Shown: positions 17,398 through 26,390 of the stretch, one piece after another
Layout of the letters: every line of letters starts with the position of its first letter
Position numbering within the stretch: the stretch's first letter is position 1
DNA from: Thermoanaerobaculia bacterium
GTDB lineage: Bacteria; Acidobacteriota; Thermoanaerobaculia; Multivoradales; J023
Assembly: GCA_028066595.1 (NCBI GenBank)
Contig: JALCBJ010000019.1
Coordinates: forward strand, 48,693-88,326
DNA length: 39,634 nt
Direction of reading: 5' to 3'
Notes under the pieces: generated by a model
Database searches by the model: none
The model's input: the letters and a program-made list of their open reading frames with translations, nothing else
Told to the model about the DNA's origin: nothing
Made by a program: the position numbers and the translations under genes

Positions 17398-18561
17398 TCA
17401 GATGCCGAAGAGTCGGCTCCCGAGGACGATGACGCTCGGGATCAGAAAGAACACGCTCACGATATAGGCTGCGGCGTAGAGCCTGTTACGAATAGTTGCT
17501 TCGGCCAGCTTTTCTGCCGCCATGACTGGCAACTCCCGAAGAATGGGAGTCCCGTAGATTACGACCACGCCGATCACGTTGTACAGAAGATGGATCAGAG
17601 CGATCTGGAGCGCGAGAACGGCGTTGGCTCCCGTGATCGCAGTCGCCGCGAGAAGACCCGTGATGCAGGTCCCGATATTCGCTCCCAAGGTGAACGGGTA
17701 GATCTGCCGAAGGCTGAATACACCCGTCCCTACCAGAGGAACGATCAGGCTCGTGGTTGTCGAGGACGATTGAACGAGGACGGTAATCGCCGTGCCCGTT
17801 CCGATGCCTGTCACCGGTCCGTGGCCGATCGCAGCATGCAAGATTTGCTTGGCTCGACCCACCATGAGGATCTTGAGAAGCTTCCCGATGACAGTGATCG
17901 AAACGAAGATCAGGACGATCCCGATGGCGATCATCGAGACTCCTCCCGCGGTGCTTCCGAAGCCACCCAGCGTCTGCTCGAATATCTCGACCGAAGGTTT
18001 GACCAGAGGCTTGACGAAGTTCAGTCCCTTCATCGACATGGAGTCGCCTCCCAGCATGAGGTTGGCGAGGAAACCGCCGATTCGGTCCAGAACCCCGAAG
18101 GCCACCTCGAGAGGAAGGAAGATCAGGACACTGACCACGTTGAAGAAGTCGTGGATCGTCGCCGCAGCGAACGCCCGGCGAAACTCCTCACCCTCCTTGA
18201 GGTGACCAAGACTGACGATCGTGTTGGTGATCGTCGTCCCGATGTTTGCCCCCATCACCATGGGAATGGCGATAGTGACCGGAAGACCTCCCGCTACCAG
18301 GCCTACGATGATCGAGGTGACGGTGCTGGAGGACTGAATGAGTGCCGTTGCCACGGTTCCGATCACCAGTCCAGCGATCGGGTTGCTCGCGAATTCGAAG
18401 AGTGATCTGGCCTGCTCGCCAGCAGCTAGTTTGAACCCTCCGCCGATTACCGAGACTGCGACGAGCAGCATGTAGACCAACGCGACGATCGACAGCCACT
18501 GCATCCAGCGAGTCCGCCTGGAAGCGGGTTCGTCGACCTGGAGTGGTGAGCTCACGGTCAT
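17398..18561 (-). CDS. Na+/phosphate symporter family protein (NptA/PNaS)
   Basis: The 387-residue membrane protein shows the inverted-repeat signature of the Na/Pi-cotransporter II family. The first copy is ALIQSSSTVTSIIVGLVAGG followed by MGANIGTTITNTIVSLG. The second is VLVQSSSTTTSLIVPLVGTG followed by LGANIGTCITGLLAATA. The QSSS motifs bind sodium and phosphate in this family. There are about eight membrane segments, and the protein ends after the last one without the PhoU-like regulatory domain found in longer bacterial members. The ATG at 18561 has no strong ribosome-binding site; a GTG at 18555 is an alternative. A small coiled-coil gene follows directly. The likely role is phosphate uptake or export driven by sodium. 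Confidence 0.92.
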   Translation of the reverse strand: MTVSSPLQVDEPASRRTRWMQWLSIVALVYMLLVAVSVIGGGFKLAAGEQARSLFEFASNPIAGLVIGTVATALIQSSSTVTSIIVGLVAGGLPVTIAIPMVMGANIGTTITNTIVSLGHLKEGEEFRRAFAAATIHDFFNVVSVLIFLPLEVAFGVLDRIGGFLANLMLGGDSMSMKGLNFVKPLVKPSVEIFEQTLGGFGSTAGGVSMIAIGIVLIFVSITVIGKLLKILMVGRAKQILHAAIGHGPVTGIGTGTAITVLVQSSSTTTSLIVPLVGTGVFSLRQIYPFTLGANIGTCITGLLAATAITGANAVLALQIALIHLLYNVIGVVVIYGTPILRELPVMAAEKLAEATIRNRLYAAAYIVSVFFLIPSVIVLGSRLFGI

Positions 18562-18960
18562 GGTGCCGATACCAGGGGTGCGAGAGTCTCTGTCATGTGG
18601 ATTGCATTCTCACTGGTAGGTAAGGCTGTGATCTCTTTTCGGGTTCGGGTCACGGACACCGGCCCGTCCCCGACTACGGGCTCCACGCATTCGCCTCAAG
18701 CAAGGTGGCGCGGGGCACATAGTACGAGACGAACGGGCCTACGGCGATCCGGAGTCGCGGTTACGGCCTGCGGTCGCCAAGGCCGTCGGCGATGGGCTCA
18801 GGCAGGGTGCGGTGAAGACTTATCAGAGTCGAGGATCTGCATCCGATTTCGTGGCTCAGATCGACTCTCTGAACCCAGCCACGATCGCGCCGGGGCTTCA
18901 GCTTTGAGAGTGTCAGCGAGAACTCGAGGCAGCCTATGGCATGCCCTTCGAGGGCGCCCT
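18562..18960. other. Intergenic stretch with no supported gene
   Basis: These 400 bases separate the kelch gene end (18961) from the symporter start (18561), both on the minus strand. Short open frames are present but none has a ribosome-binding site or a plausible protein pattern. It should contain the kelch terminator and the symporter promoter. One imperfect hairpin is seen at 18825-18868; otherwise I see nothing. Confidence 0.5.
18825..18868 (-). terminator. Possible hairpin downstream of the kelch gene
   Basis: AGAGTCG plus ATCTG (18825-18831 and 18835-18839) pair with CAGAT plus CGACTCT (18857-18861 and 18862-18868), leaving a 3-base bulge and a 17-base loop. It lies about 90 bases past the kelch stop. 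There is no T-run, so this is weak. Confidence 0.25.
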
Positions 18961-20151
18961 TTACGGCATGCTTCCGGTCCAGGCTTCGGTGTTCCCGGAC
19001 TCGAACCCATCCGCGAAGATCACGCCCGGCGCTGCTCTCTTCCAGACCCAGACAGACTCGGGGCTGTGCACCAGGAGGAACAGGTCGTGGATTGGGTCGT
19101 AGAGAAAACGGCTGTAGACCGCCGAGCCAGGCGGGCCTCCGGCCTCAGTATGCTCCGCCCAAGTCATGGACTCTGGATCGTAAGTCCAGATACTCGAATC
19201 CGAGGATCCTCCAAAGAGCACGAGACGATCCGAGATCGGATCGTAGGTGAGACCCGCTGCAGAGCGAACCCCCGGCGGGTTGTCGAAGCTAACGATTTCG
19301 AAGACACCGTCATCGATATCGAATGCCGACAGTGTGGCGTCACCTCCGTAGTCGCCACCGTAGCTCCAGATCTTGCGGCGGGCAGTGTCGAGCACGCTGG
19401 AGCGCTCGATCCCGGGGTGTCCGGACTCGGTGATCCGGGCCCAGTTCCTCGACTCGAAATCGTAGGACCAGATGCCCTCTGCGGTCAGGTGGTACCAACG
19501 CTCGGTCACCGGGTCGTACTCTCCCGAGGCTCCTGGTTCTGTCAGATAGAAATCCTGCCCACCGGTGACGAACGGTGTGTGGTCGGTCCACGCTCCAGCA
19601 ACGAAGTCATAGGTCCACACGTCTCCGAATGATGAACCGGCGTTGTACAGTGGAGCGTCCGCGCAGGCGCCAGAAAAGGAAAAGAGGACGCCCCCGAGAT
19701 GGTCGATGATGCCGATGTGATCGTAGGTGTGGCGCGACACCGGTAGGCCATTCATGAACTTGTAGGCCGAAACCGCCTCTCCTTGCTCGTCCAGTTCATA
19801 TTGGAGGATCGACGTCGGTGGTTGTTCGACTTGCCATTGGAGCTGCAGGAGATCGAAGAGCAAGAGCTGATTGCCGAAGAAGTCGTTGTGACCCCCACCC
19901 CACAGCACGATCCGGCGCCGCTCGGAATCGAGAGCCGCCCCCGAATAGGCAATGATTCCTCCCGAAGCGATTTCACACGGCGCGCCGTAGTCACAGTCTG
20001 GCACCAGCGGCCAGCCGGCGGATGCCATGTCGCTGCCGGCAAGCTCTGTCCAGCCTGACGGTAGATCCAGGAGCGTCGGATTGGTTTGGGCACCTCCGGC
20101 GGCGGCAAGTAGCGCGAGACAGCTGGCCCAGGACACCCTTCGAGTGCACAT
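18961..20151 (-). CDS. Secreted kelch-type beta-propeller protein with C-terminal DGFESG tail
   Basis: The 396-residue protein has a signal peptide (SWASCLALLAAAGGAQ). The body is made of kelch-like blades, each with a 'R.i.lwGG......f.......W' pattern: RRRIVLWGGGHNDFFGNQ, SFGDVWTYDFVAGAW, GIWSYDFESRNW, KIWSYGGDYGG, DRLVLFGGSSDSSIWTYDPESMTW. It ends VIFADGFESGNTEAWTGSMP, sharing a tail with the subtilase and the 408-residue proteins in this window. No catalytic motif is visible, so a binding or structural role outside the cell is likely. The ATG at 20151 has no Shine-Dalgarno. Instead a TAAAAT box ends only 6 bases before it, so the message may be leaderless. It is divergent from the TerC gene. 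Confidence 0.88.
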   Translation of the reverse strand: MCTRRVSWASCLALLAAAGGAQTNPTLLDLPSGWTELAGSDMASAGWPLVPDCDYGAPCEIASGGIIAYSGAALDSERRRIVLWGGGHNDFFGNQLLLFDLLQLQWQVEQPPTSILQYELDEQGEAVSAYKFMNGLPVSRHTYDHIGIIDHLGGVLFSFSGACADAPLYNAGSSFGDVWTYDFVAGAWTDHTPFVTGGQDFYLTEPGASGEYDPVTERWYHLTAEGIWSYDFESRNWARITESGHPGIERSSVLDTARRKIWSYGGDYGGDATLSAFDIDDGVFEIVSFDNPPGVRSAAGLTYDPISDRLVLFGGSSDSSIWTYDPESMTWAEHTEAGGPPGSAVYSRFLYDPIHDLFLLVHSPESVWVWKRAAPGVIFADGFESGNTEAWTGSMP

Positions 20152-20210
20152 ATTGCCATTTTACTATCTCAACGAAGAGGTGCAAACGCGCGACATGAGT
20201 GGACGCTGCG

Positions 20211-20239
20211 TAGAGATTCTCCCGCCGGCTTCGTAGAAT
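20211..20239 (+). promoter_or_regulatory. Candidate sigma70-type promoter of the TerC gene
   Basis: TAGAGA (20211-20216) and TAGAAT (20234-20239) are spaced by 17 bases and lie about 40 bases before the ATG at 20277. The -10 matches the consensus at five of six positions; the -35 is weak. I saw no yybP-ykoY-type leader, which often precedes genes of this family; the leader is too short for one. Confidence 0.4.
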
Positions 20240-20276
20240 CGAGCTCCTTCCCGTTCACACGTTCCCGGAGACCGTC

Positions 20277-21071
20277 ATGGACCTCGCCCTCGAGAACTTC
20301 GTTTCCCTCGGCCTGCTCATCCTTCTCCAAGCCGTTCTCGGCTTCGACAACCTCTTGTACATCAGTCTGGAGTCGAAGCGGGCGCCAGCGGATCAGCAGG
20401 CCAAAGTGCGCAAGCTCGGCATCGGCCTGGCGATCTTTCTACGCATCGCGCTTCTGTTTCTCTTGCTTCGCGTCATTGGCTACTTCCAGGATCCCATTTT
20501 CGGAGTCCATACCCACGCCGTCAGTGGTGAATTCAACGTCCACAGCCTCATCGTCCTTCTCGGTGGCGTATTCATCATCTACACGTCGACCAAGGAGATC
20601 CTCCACATGATGGGACTCGAGGATCTCGAGCACGAGGAGAAAGCCCAGCGCTCGATCGGCTCGATCATCTTCTGGATCGTGGCCATGAACCTGGTGTTCT
20701 CTTTCGACTCCATACTGAGCGCAATCGCCCTGACGGACGTCTTCTGGGTGATGGCTACGGCCATCGTCATCGGCGGAGTCTTGATGATCTGGCTCGCGGA
20801 CCGAGTCTCCGAGTTCTTGCAGAAGAACCGAATGTACGAGGTTCTCGGGCTGTTCATCCTCTTCATTGTCGGGATCATGCTCTTGTCCGAGGGTGGACAC
20901 TTGGCACATCTCCACTTCTTCGGTCACGAGATCACGCCCATGAGCAAGGCGACGTTCTACTTCGTGATCGGTGTCCTCGTGATCACGGACCTGGTGCAGA
21001 GCCGCTACCAGAAGCGACTGATGAAGCTGAAGGAACTGTCTCAGAAGAAGAAACTGTCTCAGGGCGGTTGA
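20277..21071 (+). CDS. TerC family integral membrane protein
   Basis: The 264-residue protein has about seven membrane helices. It carries the TerC-family signatures: an acidic first helix ending LGFDNLLYISLESKR, and the later NLVFSFDSILSAIALTD, with conserved Asp residues in both. Members of this family export manganese or act in tellurite/metal homeostasis and supply metal to exported enzymes. A histidine-rich loop, GGHLAHLHFFGHE, could touch metal. The ATG at 20277 has GGAG 8 bases upstream. The C-terminus is a Lys-rich cytoplasmic tail with a short repeat (ELSQKKKLSQGG). The gene stands alone, and its end lies 64 bases from the convergent helicase gene. Confidence 0.92.
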   Translation: MDLALENFVSLGLLILLQAVLGFDNLLYISLESKRAPADQQAKVRKLGIGLAIFLRIALLFLLLRVIGYFQDPIFGVHTHAVSGEFNVHSLIVLLGGVFIIYTSTKEILHMMGLEDLEHEEKAQRSIGSIIFWIVAMNLVFSFDSILSAIALTDVFWVMATAIVIGGVLMIWLADRVSEFLQKNRMYEVLGLFILFIVGIMLLSEGGHLAHLHFFGHEITPMSKATFYFVIGVLVITDLVQSRYQKRLMKLKELSQKKKLSQGG

Positions 21072-21135
21072 CTCATATGGCCCGTTGGATCGACTCGTAT
21101 GAGAGCTCGCCGCGCCCCCGTGTCGGTTTTCGGGC

Positions 21136-24024
21136 TCAGCTAGTCAGCCGCTCGAGGACGGCCCGAACGCAGCCCACACCATCGGCTCGCCATGCAGAAT
21201 AAGGTAGCGGCATCAGCCGCAATCCGGCGCGATTGAAAATCCGGTACCTTTCCAGCTCGAAGCTGCCCGCGAAGCGCCCAGGGTACCCGATCAGGTCGAT
21301 ACCGAGGCAACGTCCGCCCTTCTCCGCCACCAGGTCCACTGTCATCCCGGCAATCGAGTACTCCGGCCAGACCCGCATTCCCTCGAGCTCCAACCGACTC
21401 CGGACCTCGCGCAGAAAGTCGTCATCGGGTTCTGCTCGCGATGCACTCGGCGGATCACCACCTCGCTCCACGTGCATCACGTAACGACTCAAGAGGCCTT
21501 CGGGAACCTCGTCCTGTGCCAGAGAGGTATAGACGATCTGGCGCACCCGCGCGCGGGTGATGGCGACGTTGAAGACATCAGGCCGCTGCAGGTAGCGAAG
21601 GGCAGATGGGTGGGAAGCGGCATCCACGACCAGGCTGAGAAACATCACGTCACGTTCCTCGCCTTGGAACCCGTAAGCGGTCGCGACCCTGAGGTCATGA
21701 CGTGCGAGCTCCGGGGCCGTCAGACGCTCTGTCAGAGCCTCGGTCAGAGCGTCGACCTGCGCCCGTAACGGCGACAGAACCCCCAGGCTGTGGACGAGCT
21801 CATCAGGCTCGTACGCCTGGGCCCGTACGTAGGCTTCTACCTCTTCTACCAAGGCCGCCAGCTCGACCCGATTGACACCCGACTCTTCGCGTCGTCCATC
21901 CACACGTCGAAGCTCTAGCGCGCGGTGGAAGTGCTGCGCCGGATGCTCCTGCATGATGCGCAGCCGGCCGGCGTAGAACTCCCGGTTGGAGAACTCGATG
22001 ATCTCCGGAACGCTGCGAAAGTGTTCGTCGAGGAATGCGACCTGCGCCTGGGTGGCCAGAGTCTGGTTGACCAGGTCGAGCAAGCTCTGGTCTCGATAGT
22101 CGAAACGCCGGGTTTGCTCGCGCGTGAGCCCGTGTCGTTCTGCGAGCCGTCGTTGATGGCGCCGACTGAGGAAGGACAGGTGGCGAAGCTGTCTCGGATC
22201 ACCCACCACCTGACAGCGGCGGGCGCGCTGCATGGCCGGTAACGCCGAAGCCATGTCGCATTGCGTGGCTTCGTCGAAGATCACCAGATCGAAGAGCTGC
22301 CGCTGCAGCGGCAGTACCTGGGCCGCATCGGGCGCCCGTACCATCCAGACTGGTGCCGCACGGAGCATGGCGTGCTGGTCCAGATCTGCGAAGTGACCTT
22401 CGCGCAGGCTCACGCTGCGTGCGGTCACAGACCGCCGCAATCGAGAAAGTGTCGGACGGTGCTTCGACAGCGCGCCGCGCAGCCTGGCGACCACGCGATG
22501 GCGCAACAACTCCGAGATCAGGTGAATACGACCCTCCATGGCCTCGCGATAGCTATCCATCAACTGCCAATACGGAAGGCTCCCATCGAGCTCGGCCCGA
22601 CGGCGCGCGTGCCGCCACCGGCTCCAAAGCGATGCGAGGAACCCCCCTCCTACCTCCGAACCCAAACCGGCCTCGAAGTCTCCCCACTCGATCTCCAACT
22701 CGCTCCGCTCGCCAAGGTGCCGCTCGAGCACCTTGATTTTTCGCTCGAGCTGATCCAGCTCGGATTCCAAACGACGTATCTCTGACCGGTCCTGCCCAAA
22801 AAGCGGCAAGTTGCCTTCAAGCCAACGATCGAGTCGATCCGCCAGCAAACGCTTGTACTCTCGCCGACCGCCCCGGACCACCCACTCTCCCAAACCGAGC
22901 AGGTCCTCCAGCTTGTTGGCCACGACGTCGACAGCATGATTGGTCTTCGCGACCACCAGGACCGACTCGCCGAGCGTGAGGGCGTCCAAGATAGCGGCCG
23001 CGATGGTGAACGACTTTCCGGTGCCCGGCGGCCCGACGACTAGGCTCAGGGGCTCGGTCTCGGCGTTCAGGATCACGGTTTGTTGCGGTGCGCTGAGTAC
23101 CGCCGACGCTTCGATCCGCCGGGCATCGCGTTTCATCCGGCTCGACATGCGCGAATCGTGCACGAGACAATGTAGCGAGTCGGATAGAGAATCTTCTTCG
23201 GCAAGACGGGACAACTCGGTCAGAACTCCACGGGAATCGATACCCCTACGACGCAAGAGTTGCATTTCGCAATGAACGCTGACCGGCCTTGTTCTGGATC
23301 GTCTCAGGCGCCGCAGGGTCGCACCATTCGCAGCTTCCTCGGCAAGTGCTCTGACGTTCAAGGTCTCGTCCAGAATTGCAGAGGCCGTCTCGAGGTCTTT
23401 CGAGTTTCTCGGTACAGCGGTGAGGCGGCTCAGGATCGAATCGAGCTCCGATTCCAGATCGTCTCGAACCTCCTCCGGCCAGTCTTCTGCGGGTGTGCTC
23501 TCGTCGTCCAGCGCCTCCGAAGAGTCTCGGCTCGAGTGGTTTGTCGTGACAACGCCGTGGCGCCACTCGACGAGCAACCGCAGCAACGGCACGTTGAGGC
23601 CGCCCTGGCTATGTTCGACACCATCTTCGCCTCGCCGGACGTGTTCCCATGTCCAAAGTGGAGCGCAGATTTGCCGACCCGTTCTGCCTCCGATGCGCCC
23701 CACGATGAAGAACATTCCCAGCAGGAGCTCCCTCTCCCCACGGCCGAGCCATGCCCGCTGCGCTAGCTTGCGTTGCTGCTGGTACCTGAAGGGCGCGAAG
23801 TCGTCGTAGCTTCCTTCCTGGGACGGATCCACCGACTCCGTCGCATCTGGAATGGTCAATACTTCGAGGCCCTCGGGCGCCACGATGCGCTCCTCGACAC
23901 CACTCGCGAAGACGTCGAGGAGCGAGCCCGAGCGGTGATCGTCGCGATAGCAATCACGCAAGTAGCGAAAGAGAGGTGCGTGCGATGGCATGGTCCGAGC
24001 GAGTCTAAGGCACGCCTTTGCCAT
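21136..24024 (-). CDS. Superfamily 1 DNA/RNA helicase (Upf1/Dna2-like) with possible C-terminal nuclease domain
   Basis: The 962-residue protein has a complete SF1 helicase core: Walker A VGPPGTGKS (Lys337), a coiled-coil insert around 395-430, Walker B IFDEATQ (Asp584-Glu585), motif III GDPRQL, motif IV-like FLDEHFRS, motif V YGFQGEERD and motif VI NVAITRAR. The last 90 residues (from about 870) read DFLREVRSRLELEGMRVWPEYSIAGMTVDLVAEKGGRCLGIDLIG and end PLPYSAWRADG. This order matches the small PD-(D/E)xK domain (MTES_1575/DUF559-like) fused to many such helicases, with the Asp of VDLV and the acidic IDL as candidate metal ligands. The N-terminal 300 residues are not recognised. I chose the ATG at 24024, which has GGGAGG 4 bases upstream; the frame is open to 24054. 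Enzymes of this layout are often linked to DNA repair or antiphage defence, but no defence island is visible here. Confidence 0.88.
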   Translation of the reverse strand: MAKACLRLARTMPSHAPLFRYLRDCYRDDHRSGSLLDVFASGVEERIVAPEGLEVLTIPDATESVDPSQEGSYDDFAPFRYQQQRKLAQRAWLGRGERELLLGMFFIVGRIGGRTGRQICAPLWTWEHVRRGEDGVEHSQGGLNVPLLRLLVEWRHGVVTTNHSSRDSSEALDDESTPAEDWPEEVRDDLESELDSILSRLTAVPRNSKDLETASAILDETLNVRALAEEAANGATLRRLRRSRTRPVSVHCEMQLLRRRGIDSRGVLTELSRLAEEDSLSDSLHCLVHDSRMSSRMKRDARRIEASAVLSAPQQTVILNAETEPLSLVVGPPGTGKSFTIAAAILDALTLGESVLVVAKTNHAVDVVANKLEDLLGLGEWVVRGGRREYKRLLADRLDRWLEGNLPLFGQDRSEIRRLESELDQLERKIKVLERHLGERSELEIEWGDFEAGLGSEVGGGFLASLWSRWRHARRRAELDGSLPYWQLMDSYREAMEGRIHLISELLRHRVVARLRGALSKHRPTLSRLRRSVTARSVSLREGHFADLDQHAMLRAAPVWMVRAPDAAQVLPLQRQLFDLVIFDEATQCDMASALPAMQRARRCQVVGDPRQLRHLSFLSRRHQRRLAERHGLTREQTRRFDYRDQSLLDLVNQTLATQAQVAFLDEHFRSVPEIIEFSNREFYAGRLRIMQEHPAQHFHRALELRRVDGRREESGVNRVELAALVEEVEAYVRAQAYEPDELVHSLGVLSPLRAQVDALTEALTERLTAPELARHDLRVATAYGFQGEERDVMFLSLVVDAASHPSALRYLQRPDVFNVAITRARVRQIVYTSLAQDEVPEGLLSRYVMHVERGGDPPSASRAEPDDDFLREVRSRLELEGMRVWPEYSIAGMTVDLVAEKGGRCLGIDLIGYPGRFAGSFELERYRIFNRAGLRLMPLPYSAWRADGVGCVRAVLERLTS

Positions 24025-24162
24025 CGTTCCTCCCTCCTCCAGTGAGCCTGGCAAGATCCATCACGCATCCGGAGCTCTATCGGTAGGACGGGTCGGGATT
24101 CGGCCCTCGTCTGTTTCCTCCAGCGACCCCTCGGCTCAGAGGTGCTGGACGGCCGCGCGGAA

Positions 24163-24966
24163 TCAGTCCGTGGATCTTGGTGGCGAGGGAAGCGACCAGC
24201 CCCGACCCTGCATCAGATCGCGCGCCTGGGAACCTTCTGACCGAAAAGCTGCGAGGCGAAGATCCTCCTCGCCCCAGACCTCCGCAAGGAGATCGGTGAA
24301 TCGGCATGCAGCCGCTACGACCGCTGGCCAAAAATGGCGCGCCGGATACTCGGCGTACTCGGCGCCCACGCGCAAGGTGACGACTTCTCCGGAGTGGGAG
24401 CGGCTGACGCTCACCCGGGTGGGCTGTGTCATCAGAAGCCACGAAGACTGATTCCAGCCCTGCTGGAGGCAGCGAACTGGGGCTTTGCAGCCCAGATGAG
24501 CCAGCAAGATCGGGAGCTCGTCGTAGAGATACATCTCCGGCTGTCCGTCGGCTTGGATTCGCACCCACCCCTCGATGTTGCTCTCTCCCGAGAGGTAGGA
24601 AGGGTGCAACTCGTCCTCCGAGATTTCTTGCGTTTCTTCCGCGTTCCAGCGTAGGAGACCGAAGCGAACGATCAATTTCGGAAGCCTCCACCAAAGAAAA
24701 ACAAAGGACCGGTGAATAGGCGGGTCGACTGGGCCGTAGATCTCGCCATCGTACCACTTGGCATGCAGTTCACCATCGCGATCCTCAAGATGAATGGAGT
24801 CCCCTCGGATGTCTTGCTCGCCGATTCCGATCCGCCGGAGCTCCGAACCGACTGCAGGAGAGAAGCGTCTCATGACACGAAACCACGAAGAGGAGCGACC
24901 TCCTCGGACCGCTGCCGCCGGATCCGAGCCGGCCAGCGCATCGCCGGTCGGATGGTGTTCTCTCAA
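24163..24966 (-). CDS. Protein of unknown function upstream of the helicase
   Basis: I do not recognise this protein. From the TTG at 24966 it has 267 residues; from the ATG at 24873 it would have 236 and begin MRRFSPAVGSELRRIG. The TTG start has GGAGG 7 bases before it, while the ATG has no good site. The TTG start, however, makes the 5' end overlap the divergent gene by 95 bases. The body is rich in Trp and acidic residues (FVFLWWRLPKLIVRFGLLRW, EISEDELHPSYLSGESNIEGW, YDELPILLAHLGC) and has no signal peptide or clear membrane segment. It looks like a soluble cytoplasmic protein. It lies 138 bases upstream of the SF1 helicase on the same strand and may be its partner; that is inference from position only. 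Confidence 0.65.
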   Translation of the reverse strand: MREHHPTGDALAGSDPAAAVRGGRSSSWFRVMRRFSPAVGSELRRIGIGEQDIRGDSIHLEDRDGELHAKWYDGEIYGPVDPPIHRSFVFLWWRLPKLIVRFGLLRWNAEETQEISEDELHPSYLSGESNIEGWVRIQADGQPEMYLYDELPILLAHLGCKAPVRCLQQGWNQSSWLLMTQPTRVSVSRSHSGEVVTLRVGAEYAEYPARHFWPAVVAAACRFTDLLAEVWGEEDLRLAAFRSEGSQARDLMQGRGWSLPSPPRSTD

Positions 24967-26293
24967 GGACCTTCCTCCGGTCTATCGGGAGGCCTTCGAG
25001 ACCGGTTGGGAGCCCGACGGTGACACTCATACCTTCCCGACTCACCATACTCTGAGCCTGGCTGTCCCAGGTTTGCTGCACCTAGCGCTGCCGCTGCTCT
25101 TCTTCATTCTCGCTGTTGATTATGTTGGATGGAAAGCATCCCTTCAACTCAAGGCTATCCTACTCTTGTTTTCCCCTCTGCTCTTGGTCCTCGTTCCCCG
25201 GGCGATCGGTTCAATCCGAGAGATCGTCGCCATCTCCCGTGAGCGCCGCGCAAGAAAGGCCGGCCGACATCACTTCGCGGCATTGGTAGGGCCAGACGGT
25301 CTGGCGATCCGACCGTTTAAAAGCCGTTTCGGGTTGATGCGCTGCATCTTCGTTCCCCTCGACGCCCTGGCGAAATTCGAGTTGGTGAGAACAGAACGTC
25401 GTTCCATGCGAGCAGATGCCCTGTGGATCGCGTTCCGCAGACGTTCCGGCAAGCTCGGCGAGATTTTGTTGGGGTATCTCCCCTTCGGCTCTGAGGAGGA
25501 GTCGCGGACCGTCGTGGCTGCCATCCGTTCGGCAAGCGGCCTGGAGAAACCGGCTCCGCCGGCGGTGCCTCAGAAGATCGTCGGAGCTTCGGACGAGGAG
25601 ATCCTCGAAGTGCTCCGCGGCGGCAACCGCTTCAAGGCGTACGTGATCGCTTTGAAAGGCCAGAGCGGCAAGCCGGAGGATGCGCTGCGGCGCGTGAAGC
25701 GCCTCTCCCGGCGAAACAGTCTGACGGTACCCAACACCGAGGACCCGGAGTACCTCCAGTTCTGTCGCTATCACGACAACGGAACCCTGAAACGCCGTCC
25801 GCGGCGCCTCCTCTTCGAGGCCGTTGGATACCTCCTCGGATTCACGTTTTGTATTTGGATGGCCTACCTTCCCGAGCTGCGGACCTGGCTGGACGCACGA
25901 ACGGCACGCGACTGGCTTCCGACTGAGGGCCTCGTAACGGATTCGGAGTGCGCTGTTTTCAGAAAGTCCACGTCGCTTCACACTGGCTCATCCCGTCGAC
26001 ATGGACTCAGAGTCCAGTACGCGTATTCGGTCGACGGACGGTCCTACCGCTCTGATCAACTGACGCTAGGTAGCAAGCGGCGTGTCTTGAGCCGATCACG
26101 GCACCACCCGTGGCTCAACGTACACCGCCCAGACGATTGCCGCGCATTGCGCGACGGGCGCTTCTCACCGGGAACGGCCGTGACCGTCTACTACGACCCC
26201 GGCGACCCTGGCGATGCATATGTCCTTCGGAAACCGTTGCCCGAACAGAAGAGGTCCATGAGGTTCGCCCTCTGGCTAGCAGCGTTCCTGTAA
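24872..26293 (+). CDS. Membrane protein with C-terminal DUF3592-like domain
   Basis: The 473-residue protein has a soluble N-terminal stretch and two membrane helices near residues 65-110 (LLHLALPLLFFILAVDYVGW, AILLLFSPLLLVLVP). A cytoplasmic domain of unknown type follows (about 115-320), then another helix (VGYLLGFTFCIWMAYL). The last part reads DWLPTEGLVTDSECAVF, LRVQYAYSVDGRSYRSDQL and SPGTAVTVYYDPGDPGDAYV, a clear match to the DUF3592 pattern 'W....G.V..s......Y....Y.y.v.G..y.s......G..v.VyYdP..P..a.l'. DUF3592 proteins usually end in a further full helix. Here the chain stops abruptly at RFALWLAAFL, just before a relic of another gene, so the end may be truncated. The ATG at 24872 has AGGAGA about 10 bases upstream. 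Function unknown. Confidence 0.8.
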   Translation: MTRNHEEERPPRTAAAGSEPASASPVGWCSLKDLPPVYREAFETGWEPDGDTHTFPTHHTLSLAVPGLLHLALPLLFFILAVDYVGWKASLQLKAILLLFSPLLLVLVPRAIGSIREIVAISRERRARKAGRHHFAALVGPDGLAIRPFKSRFGLMRCIFVPLDALAKFELVRTERRSMRADALWIAFRRRSGKLGEILLGYLPFGSEEESRTVVAAIRSASGLEKPAPPAVPQKIVGASDEEILEVLRGGNRFKAYVIALKGQSGKPEDALRRVKRLSRRNSLTVPNTEDPEYLQFCRYHDNGTLKRRPRRLLFEAVGYLLGFTFCIWMAYLPELRTWLDARTARDWLPTEGLVTDSECAVFRKSTSLHTGSSRRHGLRVQYAYSVDGRSYRSDQLTLGSKRRVLSRSRHHPWLNVHRPDDCRALRDGRFSPGTAVTVYYDPGDPGDAYVLRKPLPEQKRSMRFALWLAAFL

Positions 26294-26390
26294 TTGGCTG
26301 TCCTCAAAACTCTCCATCAGCTCAAGCAGGCTCTTCACGCACAACGATTGCTGGGCCGGAGTGTCGGGCAAGCTTTGTCGCGCGGCCGTG

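Noticed and set aside
18595..19632. 345-residue open frame opposite the kelch gene and into the spacer
   Set aside because: It is antisense to a gene with a signal peptide and clear kelch repeats, and the sequence is low-quality and Arg-rich.
20152..20276. A manganese (yybP-ykoY) riboswitch before the TerC gene
   Set aside because: The leader after the likely promoter is under 40 bases, too short for this riboswitch, and I see no matching core.
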